Notes under the pieces: model-generated
The model's input: the letters and a program-made list of their open reading frames with translations, nothing else
Database searches by the model: none
What the model was told of the DNA's origin: nothing
In this document: positions 56,287-64,000 of the stretch, in pieces
Numbering within the stretch: position 1 is the stretch's first letter
Layout: each line of letters starts with the position of its first letter
Translations under genes and position numbers: made by a program
Origin: Closterium sp. Naga37s-1
Lineage: Eukaryota; Streptophyta; Zygnematophyceae; Desmidiales; Closteriaceae
Length of the DNA: 64,000 nt
Direction: 5' to 3'
NCBI GenBank assembly: GCA_947471745.1
Contig: CANJKZ010000820.1
Coordinates: 4,059,001-4,123,000, forward strand

Positions 56287-59200
56287 TCATAGAACTTCAT
56301 GAGCCTTGCCGTAATATCGGTTGATGTAGTGGGCCTGCGCATGGATGGAAAATGTGCGAGCAACGAAGCACCCATTACGCGACCACAGAGGAGAAAGAAG
56401 TGGGGGAGAAATAAAAAGGATGGTACGGAAGCAGATATTGAGAAAATTCAAGCATGCTAAGCAGATGGTGATACTTTTGGGGCAGGAGTTAAAACCACAG
56501 TCCACATTCCGACACAAGCAGATTCAAAGAGCTTATTGAACATCACCAACGGCGTGAGCTTTTAGTAGAAACGTGGTGCACTCAACACCATCAGCAGCAG
56601 ACAAAGACCACGTATTGCAGACACGCCACATGGACAGTCATATGCGGTACCTTGAACTCGGAAATATCAGGTGTGTCGTCGCTCTGCTTGGGGTAGAACT
56701 TGAGGAACCGGAGGTTCTTGAGCGCTTCCAGGCGCTCCTCCCCCATGTCCTCTATCGCCTTCTTGCGCTCCTCCCGCTCCTGACGCAACATGAGTTGAAT
56801 CAAGTGAATGAGAAATAAAGTAGACCGAGTTGACGGAGAAATGAAGTCGAGTGAGCTGAATGCGGGTTGCACCACAGGGAAGGGACGAGGAAGTCAATCG
56901 AACGACCAGGAACGCCATCGTCCCGACAAAAAAAAAAAAAAAAAAAAAAGACAAGAATTCAAAAAGACAAGATTTTAAAAATACAAGAATTCAAGAAGAC
57001 ATAGAAGATCCAGCCGCAGAAAACTTGGAGGCCAAGCCATACCATTCGGCTGAAACACAGCATCGCAGTTATGGCCTGCTTTGACAGCCTCTTCAGAACA
57101 CCCAAAAACAATACGTGCTTGGCGTAAGGTAACCATACATCCCATCATCTACGTTCATCTATTCCCAGTCAATTCAGTTATCATGTCCTTTTACACTTAC
57201 CCCAACACATCATGTATTTCTCACCTTCTTTGCCTTAAGCTTGGCCTCTTTCACCTCTTTCTTCACATACTCCTGCAGCGATGCGATGCACCCACCGTTG
57301 ACAGAGAACGGCAAGGCAGAGAGGACCAACAGTTGAAAACGACATGGGAGAAAGAAAATGGTTTGTGTAGGCCTGGACTCTTTCAGCTTCTTCTTCACAT
57401 ACTTGTGGTGCAATAAATCAAGATAAGCGGCGGACAGACGTGCAGTGATTCCTTTGCAGCTGGCAGACAGGCGCATGTTCATGTGGACATATGCATGGCA
57501 TGAGATGGTATGGTGTGGTATGGTATGGTATGGTATGGTATGGTACGGTACGGTACGGTACGGTACGGTATGGTATGGTATGGTACGGTACGGTACGGTA
57601 CGGTATGGTATGGTATGGTATGGTATGGTATGGTATGGTATGGTATGGTATGGTACGGTACGGTACGGTACCGCATGGTATGCACAGTGGTGGGCACACT
57701 GACAATGAACTTGGCTTTCTCTGCCTCTGGTAGCGACTCGTCCTTGACCAGGTTGTCTGTGAACTCCTGTGCACGGCAGGCAGGCAAGCATGGAGGGGTG
57801 TGGAAGGAGGGGGGTGGAGGGAGGAGGGGGAGGGGACGAGGGAAAAGGGTGGAGGGAGGAGCGGAAGAGGGAGGAGGGAGGAGGGACGAGGGAGGGAGGA
57901 GGGAGGAGGGAGGGAGGAGGGAGGAGGGAGGAGGGGGGAGGAGGGAGGAGGGAGGAGGGAGGGAGGGAGGAGGGAGGAGGGAGGAGGGAGGAGGGAGGAG
58001 GGAGGAGGGAGGAGGGAGGAGGGAGGAGGGAGGAGGGAGGAGGGAGGAGGGAGGAGGGAGGAGGGAGGAGGAAGGAGGTTGGTGACTGTACGAGAAGGCA
58101 GGTGCTGGTCCTCTACAACCACCCGACATAAATGCCACCCTCAGCACTGAGGTCAGTCAGTCTCACATACCATCCCCATCTCACACACCCGCACACCCAC
58201 AACCCCCTCCTCCCCCCCCCCCTTCCCTCCCCCTCAACCCCCCAACACCACCACCCCCTTCCCCCCCCAACACCCACCCACCCCCACACCCGCACACACG
58301 CACACACATCCTAGCCCACAAGCAAACCAACCCTCTCACCTCATACTCGTCCATCTCCCAGTCATACTCCGCCAGCAGCTGCCAGGGCGTGGGCGAGAGT
58401 GTGTGAGACAGGGCAATGCAAGGAGGGGGGGGGAGAAGGGAAGCAGGGACTAGATTCATGCGAGAGAGGAGGAAGAAAACCCACAGAGAAAGCGAGTACT
58501 CAGTGCAGAGCTCAAATGGCCACACAACGTCCTTTGAGTCATCTCCGGAGAGGAGCAGAATTGGCTCACTCCCAAGGGCAAACGACAGAGGAGGGAGGTG
58601 GTTACCGGGGGAGGTGGTTACCAGGGGAGGTGGTTACCAGGGGAGGTGGTTACCGGGGGAGGTGGTTACCAGGGGAGGTGGTTACCAGGGGAGGTGGTTA
58701 CCGGGGGAGGTGGTTACCAGGGGAGGTGGTTACCAGGGGAGGTGGTTACCGGGGGAGGTGGTTACCAGGGGAGGTGGTTGCCGGGGGAGGTGGTTACCGG
58801 GGGAGGTGGTTACCGGGGGAGGTGGTTACCGGGGGAGGTGGTTACCAGGAGGAGGTGGTTACCGGGGGAGGTGGTTACCAGGGGGAGGTGGTTACCAGGG
58901 GGAGGTGGTTACCGGGGGAGGTGGGTTGTCCCCTTCGAAGGGGTACATGATGGACACCACCGTGTCTACCTCCTGCTCCTCCTGCATGTGCGGTAGGAAG
59001 ATGTCTGATGGCGTGGGGGCGAGCATGAGTGAAGGGGGGGGGAGGGGGGGTGGAGAGCAGGAGGTGGAGGGAGGGGTGGGTTTGGGGGAGAAGTCAGAGA
59101 GGGACGACTGAGTCCCCCTCCTGCTGCTCCTGCATGAGCAGTAGGAAGGTGTCTGATGGGGTGAAGGGGGGGGAACGAGGGACGGGAGGAGGAAAGGATG

Positions 59201-60771
59201 GAGAGGGGAGGAGGGGGAGGGGAGGAGGGGGAGGGGAGATAAAAGAATGACTGGGGCGACCATGCCCACCCACATCCTGCTGGCCCCTCCTGCATGTGTG
59301 GGGAGGAAGTTGTGGGCGGGAGGCGGGGAGGGAGGCGAGAGAAGAAAGAGTGATGGGGTTATATGAGAGACAGGAGCATGTCCGCTTTGTGCTCCTCCCA
59401 CATGTGCTCCTCCCACATGTGCTCCTCCCGCATGTGCGGCAGGAAGATGGCTGGTGGGGGACTAAGGGCAGTACAGAAGAAGCAGAGAGAGACCGTGTGT
59501 ACTTGCAGTGAGCAGCACGCGGTAATTCGAGATCAAGCATGCATGCATGCCCCTCCAGATTGCAACCATGTGGTAACCGCCAGGTTGCCATCACGGGCAT
59601 ACATGCACAAGGCGGATAACAAACGTGCAGTAACCAGGCAAGCATGGTGCCACGCAAGCATGGTGCACGCACGCACGTACATGGTAAGCAGTACTCGAAC
59701 TTCTTCACGTACATGGTAAGCAGTACTCGAACTTCTTCACGTACATGGTAAGCAGTACTCGAACTTCTTCACGTACATGGTAAGCAGTACTCGAACTTCT
59801 TCACGTACATGGTAAGCAGTACTCGAACTTCTTCACGTACATGGTAAGCAGTACTCGAACTTCTTCACGTACATGGTAAGCAGTACTCGAACTTCTTCAC
59901 CCGCTCATGCTTCATCTGCCTCAAGCCCGCCCTGCAGCCCACAACATGCAGCACACAGCATGCAGCACACAGCATGCAGCACACAGCATAAACACACACA
60001 TGGCAAGTTGAGCTAAATCTAAGCTGCTGAAAAAACATTCTCAACACTCATCACTCATACATTTCATCACTCATAAACATCATGACTCATAAATCTCCCA
60101 AGCACGTAAGAAGGGGGGAGGTCACCTGCGTTGTATGCACTTGAGAGTGAAGATGTTCGACCGGTGCCGCCTTAGGTCCGACCCTCGGCTGCACAAGGTC
60201 ACACATGGGATGGCACATGGGAGGGATGACACATGGGATGGCACATGGGATGGCACACGGGATGGCACACGGGATGACACATGGGATGGCACATGGGATG
60301 GCACATGGGAGGGATGACACATGGGATGGCACATGGGATGGCACACGGGATGGCACACGGGATGGCACATGGGATGGCACATGGGATGGCACATGGGATG
60401 GCACATGGGATGGCACATGGGATGGAACATAGGATGGCACATGGCATGGCACAATGGGATGGCACATGGGATGGCACATGGGATGGCACATGGGATGGCA
60501 CACGGGAGGGATGACACATGGGATGGCACATTGGATGACACATGGGATGGCACATGGGATGACACATGGGATGACACATGGGATGATACATGGGATGGCA
60601 CATGGGACGACACTTGGGATGGCACATGGGACGACACTTGGGATGGCACTTGGGATGGCACAATGATTGGTTTAAGATCAGAAGAAACACATGAAAGAGA
60701 GAGGCTGGTGGTGGCTGCTGGCACCCTACCTTTCCTCCCTTCAAGCTTTGCCACACTCGCCCATGCCCGCG

Positions 60772-60806
<35 letters not shown>

Positions 60807-63625
60807 TGTAATCACACGCACCCAGTGGTATCGGGTATGAAGGGGATCCAGTCCATCTTCATCTCGCGCATCGGCACGATCATCTCTGTCTCCATCTGCA
60901 CCGACTTGATGCCCAGCTTGTCTGACGGGGCGAATGGTGACAACACCTGGTGGAGAGCAGTGCGAATCAGTGGAGAGCAGTGAAAAGAGGTGGGATGGAA
61001 TGGGATGCAGTTGATAATCGGTAGGCACGATCGTCTCTGTCTCCATCTGCACTCACTTGATGCCCAGCTTGTCCGACAACGGTGACAACATCTGGTGGGA
61101 GTGGTGATGGCCAGTGGAGAGTGGTGAAAAGAGGTGGGATGCTGTTGATAAGCACTAGGCACGATCATATCGGTCTCCATCTGCACTGACTTTATGCCCA
61201 GCTTGTGGGACGGGGCGAATGGTGACAGCACCTGGTTGGGAGTGGTTGGGACAGATGGACAGTGGTAGAAGGAGGTGGGGTATGATTACGAAGCGGTCGG
61301 TGAAAACCCTTCCTCTGTCTTCATTCACTTACATGCTAGGTTAATGCGATGCAACGGGGTGGGGAGGTGAGGGAGGAACGGAAGAGGGAGAGACATGGTA
61401 GAATTGAGGTTGGGAGGGCTGGGGGCGGGGCCTTGACAATGCATATACTTGAAATGTTGCGGGCAGTTAAATACACGACCAGAAATCCCAACCCACAACC
61501 TCGAAACCAAACCTTCACCTCAGACCATGTAACAAAGTCCGAAAACATGCGGAGCACACGAACCCTGAACCCAAAACCCAAGCGTAACACAAAACCCGAA
61601 ACCCTGTACCCGTCTCTAGGGCTTATTTATATTTTGGCCGTCAAGCTCAAGCCATGCACGTACCGCGACGACAGCTGGCACGTGCACGACCTTGTCCTTG
61701 CCCTTCCAGTGCACCTTGATTGCATACCATACACCCCTATGGCACTTTCATACGCTCATACGACCATGATGCATGCATGCACATACCGCCACGACAGCTG
61801 GCACGTGCACCACCTTGTCCTTGCCCTTCCAGTGCACCAGCTGCGCTGCAATGCGGGACAGGACAGGGTCGCCGGATGGTGAATGGGATGGGATCATGCA
61901 GGGGCGGAGGGTTTATGGAGAGCTGTGTAGCTGACTGATAAGTCGCGACTAGAGATCTGTTTTGTGAAAACAAAAATAGGAGCACGAAACGAATGGGAGG
62001 TGTACGTGGGAGAAAGGGAGATTGAGAGCACCACAGAGTCCAAAAATGGTGTTCTAATTTCTGCCATTAATGCAATCTTATCTTGAGACATTACCAGGTC
62101 CAGGACCAAGTTCGGCCATATTGCTATGAGCGTTTCAGCTTCCATTGGGCTTTGGAGCGTTTCAACATTGAACTCACGCTCTGTGCATCCAAAGAGGTAG
62201 ACTTTGAACTCACGCTCTGTGCATCCAAAGAGGTAGACTTTGAACTCACGCTCTGTGCATCCAAAGAGGTAGACTTTGAACTCACGCTCTGTGCATCCAA
62301 AGAGGTAGACTTTGAACTCACGCTCTGTGCATCCAAAGAGGTAGACTTTGAACTCACGCTCTGTGCATCCAAAGAGGTAGACTTTGAACTCACGCTCTGT
62401 GCATCCAAAGAGGTAGACTTTGAACTCACGCTCTGTGCATCCAAAGAGGTAGACTTTGAACTCACGCTCTGTGCATCCAAAGAGGTAGACTTTGAACTCA
62501 CGCTCTGTGCATCCAAAGAGGTAGACGCGCTTGTCGTGCAGCGGGCCGCCCTCATCAAACGCCTCCTGCACACACCCGAGATGAGACACGTGGGCAAGGC
62601 GGGAGACACAGGGAAAGGGGGAAGCAGGATGTGAGTGCGTGTGTGTGCTCGCTTGTTGGGGCGAACCCCTGGGTTGTGGAGAAGCGTGGTACGGGAGGGC
62701 GGGAGACAAGGGGAGGAAGACGACGGAGAGAGGGGGGAAACAGGGAGAACCATGGCTACCTTGTTTTCAGGGCTGCACCCGAGGGCTCAACGAGTATTAC
62801 GCAATAAAGTGACACGAAAAGGATACACGGATGCGACGGCTGATGTGAGCGTGAGTGGGAAGGCTCGCTTCTCAAGAATGTGAGTGTCGGCCTTCCCACT
62901 GAGGATTGTGGCCAGGAATCGGCACAGGGTGAGGCGAGCGAGAGATTGTACTTATATAGAGACAGCTGATAGAGAGAAAGCTGATAGAAAGAGCTGCAAT
63001 GTGTGCGCTTACATCAAGGTTTGAGAAGTCCCACTCAATCTCGTACACTTTGTCGTATTGGTCCCACTGGCAGAGAGAGTGCGAAGAAAAGAGGTGGGCG
63101 GGGATAGGGGAGGCATGGGGGACAGGAAGAGGAGAGGGGGGACAAAATGTGTTGGAAGACGGCGGTTGGTCGAAGCGTATATGCTTCCCATTGCATCATG
63201 CGTGTGAAATTAATTCCATAAGGAAGAACTCCAGGATAATCATTGGTCAAGGCAAGACGAGCAGAGAGAAGTAGGTAGCCTTATTAATGGGAGTTCTATC
63301 AGGGCCCTTAGCCTAGAGAACCCCTTTCCGCATAAGCTTCTAAGATTCTGAGTTGGTGAAAACGGGATAAAGGACGGTCAAAGACGTGCTATTAGGAAGA
63401 CAAAGGACGAATCACAGACGTGCTTAACAGGTGTGCAGCGTTGAAGCTTGCAGACTGGGTTGGGAAAGTGAGTGTTGACATTCAAGCTTCAAAATGCAGC
63501 AATAAGGTGTGCCAATAAAAAACGAAGGATGAGAAGCAAGTAAACGAAGGTGAGGTGAAGCAGGAAACGGATGGCATGGGTAGTACCTCCGTGCCGACCG
63601 GAAATGCTTCCTTCCATATGTCTTC
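56287..63625 (-). CDS. HIT4: HEAT INTOLERANT 4-like protein, 5' end outside the window
   Basis: Thirteen exons (minus): 63625-63587, 63066-63013, 62565-62502, 61845-61787, 60946-60822, 60188-60126, 59931-59873, 59004-58913, 58378-58340, 57766-57704, 57272-57225, 56779-56651, 56334-56287. All phases agree and give the last 293 aa. From memory of the family, the blocks follow plant HIT4 in order: [131 protein letters not shown] and the terminal [16 protein letters not shown]4 in Arabidopsis is a nuclear chromatin protein needed for heat-induced release of silencing; the role here is inferred. The N-terminus is missing; a possible upstream donor (gatg/gtgagc) lies after 63994. Three introns begin with arrays of the 5' splice site. 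Confidence 0.78.
56931..56949. repeat. A-homopolymer in HIT4-like intron 11
   Basis: About 19 A on the plus strand (T on the transcript strand), roughly 150 bp upstream of the acceptor of exon 12. Confidence 0.9.
57380..57405 (-). repeat. Partial copy of the start of HIT4-like exon 11
   Basis: A stretch coding YVKKKLKES repeats the beginning of exon 11 ([11 protein letters not shown], start 57272) about 130 bp upstream in the gene. The acceptor AG is kept but the exon does not continue. Confidence 0.7.
57504..57672. repeat. GGTAT/GGTAC pentamer array in blocks
   Basis: About 33 pentamers in HIT4-like intron 10, ordered as homogeneous blocks (ggtat block, ggtac block, ggtat, ggtac, long ggtat, ggtac), which suggests block duplication rather than random change. 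Confidence 0.93.
57790..58078. repeat. GGAGGGA heptamer array
   Basis: About 290 bp, mostly gggagga units, in HIT4-like intron 9. It opens long frames on both strands that are not genes. Confidence 0.93.
58597..58925 (-). repeat. About 20 tandem copies of the 5' splice site of HIT4-like exon 8
   Basis: The unit is 16-17 bp (cc ggtaaccacctcccc on the transcript strand). It starts exactly at the donor of exon 8 (exon end 58913, then gtaacc) and repeats about 20 times into the intron. Every copy keeps g/gtaac; variants are c or t before the g, one gtgcc-like change and occasional 1-bp length differences. Confidence 0.9.
59004..59470 (-). repeat. Up to four copies of the start of HIT4-like exon 8 with 3' splice site
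   Basis: Exon 8 starts at 59004 (catcag, then acatcttccta). A clear copy starts at 59152 (catcag, then acaccttccta), 148 bp upstream. Two more decayed copies lie near 59307 and 59450; the outermost codes [10 protein letters not shown] and has an internal 15-bp triplication (HMWEE). Confidence 0.8.
59681..59904 (-). repeat. Seven tandem copies of the end of HIT4-like exon 7 with its 5' splice site
   Basis: The 32-bp unit (gtgaagaagttcgagtactg then cttaccat) spans the exon end and gtacgtg. Donors lie after 59873, 59841, 59809, 59777, 59745, 59713 and 59681. The copies are identical. Because 32 is not a multiple of three, only every third donor keeps the frame. Confidence 0.94.
60197..60663. 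repeat. GATGGCACATGG-type minisatellite
   Basis: About 40 units of 10-15 bp built on gggatggcacat, in HIT4-like intron 5, ending within about 10 bp of the acceptor of exon 6. It opens several long meaningless frames (Met-Gly-Trp-His runs; Cys-His-Pro-Met runs). Confidence 0.93.
60772..60806. repeat. C homopolymer of about 35 bp
   Basis: Pure C run on the plus strand, i.e. G35 on the HIT4-like transcript, starting about 15 nt downstream of the 5' splice site of exon 5 (exon end 60822). Confidence 0.9.
60946..61240 (-). repeat. Three copies of the start of HIT4-like exon 5 with 3' splice site
   Basis: ccag followed by the start coding [20 protein letters not shown] begins at 60946, 61091 and 61231 (spacing 145 and 140 bp). 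The inner copy continues into the complete exon. The middle copy has lost a few codons and has a stop; the outer copy is intact for about 25 codons but lacks a good donor. Confidence 0.88.
61664..61714 (-). repeat. Second copy of HIT4-like exon 4 with 5' splice site
   Basis: 51 bp coding [17 protein letters not shown] followed by gtacgt repeat the last 51 bp of exon 4 (61845-61787). It is preceded by an AG and is exactly 17 codons, so it could be included as a cassette without changing frame. Confidence 0.82.
62170..62526 (-). repeat. Ten tandem copies of the end of HIT4-like exon 3 with its 5' splice site
   Basis: The 36-bp unit codes [12 protein letters not shown] and spans the exon end and donor (gagc/gtgagttcaa). 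Ten identical donors lie at a 36-bp step between 62502 and 62178. The array is open throughout in the frame of exon 3, so use of any of the ten donors would splice in frame to exon 4 and give the expected Pro codon at the junction. Confidence 0.95.
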
Positions 63626-64000
63626 CTGAAACACGGCATGCCGATGGCAGGAAGTAGTTAGGTACAACCAATAGTTTGAAGAGAGAGGACCGTCGAAAGC
63701 GCGTGGATCGGCTGACATGAGCAAGAAAGCGCGAGCGAAGTTGAACGACAGACAACGAACGATCGGCGACGAACAGCCAGGAACGAACGGCCAGCGACGA
63801 ACAGCTGGGAACGAATGACCGAGAACGAACGACCGGCAATGTACGACCGACATTAAACGACCAGCATCTCGGCACTGACGGGCCGGCATCCACCCAGCGA
63901 CAATAGAAGGAGAGAGAAAGAGCAATGGCAGACACAACGGACCATTGCACATTTGCGGCACTAGAGGGTGGGCGAAACGAAGCGGGAGCTCACCATCTCT
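63626..64000. other. Probable intron of the HIT4-like gene
   Basis: Sequence upstream of the first visible exon. It has a run of diverged cgaacg-rich repeats (about 63735-63850) and a donor-like gatg/gtgagc after 63994, which may mark the end of an exon lying mostly outside the window. ORFs here show no family likeness. Confidence 0.45.

Noticed and set aside
57490-58150. Long frames coding Trp-Tyr-Gly-Met, Pro-Tyr-His-Thr or Gly/Arg/Glu runs
   Set aside because: They are translations of pentamer and heptamer arrays within an intron.
58510-58561. A possible extra HIT4-like exon coding [17 protein letters not shown]
   Set aside because: Exons 8 and 9 join in phase without it and match the family order; no good splice pair fits this stretch in the right phase.
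60087-60756. Frames of Cys-His-Pro-Met and Met-Gly-Trp-His repeats
   Set aside because: Products of the gatggcacatgg minisatellite in all frames; not a real repeat protein.
62170-62526. CRISPR-like look of the 36-bp direct repeats
   Set aside because: The units are contiguous without spacers, lie across an exon-intron border of a eukaryotic gene and stay in frame with it.

Overview
This is a nuclear window from a photosynthetic eukaryote of the green lineage. The signs are introns with GT-AG borders, Ty1/copia elements with plant-type primer sites (tggtatcagagc), a plant-type CLC channel, an A1 aspartic protease with a GPI-like tail, and a homologue of the plant protein HEAT INTOLERANT 4. 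GC-rich coding sequence, very repeat-rich introns and low-complexity protein inserts suggest a streptophyte green alga or a bryophyte. I cannot name the species from the sequence.

Left half (1-30.4 kb): a retrotransposon graveyard without a convincing host gene. An old Ty3/gypsy element on the minus strand (pol 490-1706, gag 8662-10750) is split by a copia element with long LTRs (1712-8656, target duplication ccact). A relative of that copia left a solo LTR (13514-14558, agagt). A second copia family with LTRs of about 125-131 bp appears three times: an edge fragment (1-481), an internally deleted copy (16779-19856, gtaaa) and a recent copy (20556-27938, aatgc). The deleted copy carries a TRIM-like element (19332-19703). 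A MITE-like element with 21-bp perfect inverted ends lies at 15881-16242.

Right half (30.4-64 kb): five host genes. Two are paralogous secreted CHRD-domain genes in opposite orientation (30870-38489 plus; 54412-55525 minus). Between them, both on the minus strand, are a CLC chloride channel/transporter (39150-45856) and an aspartic protease (46640-53206). The minus-strand HIT4-like gene (56287-63625, 5' end missing) closes the window. A copia element that looks whole (31060-37555, target duplication gtttt) sits in intron 1 of the first CHRD gene; the second CHRD gene keeps the short uninterrupted intron.

The most striking observation is structural. In the CLC, protease and HIT4-like genes, many introns carry tandem copies of the neighbouring exon edge together with its splice site. 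These range from two diverged copies about 100-200 bp apart to arrays of 7, 10 and about 20 near-identical copies of a 5' splice site. I worked out exon models by hand from splice sites, phase and family similarity. All phases close: 1,620 aa for CLC, 919 aa for the protease, 181 and 178 aa for the CHRD proteins, and 293 C-terminal aa for the HIT4-like protein.
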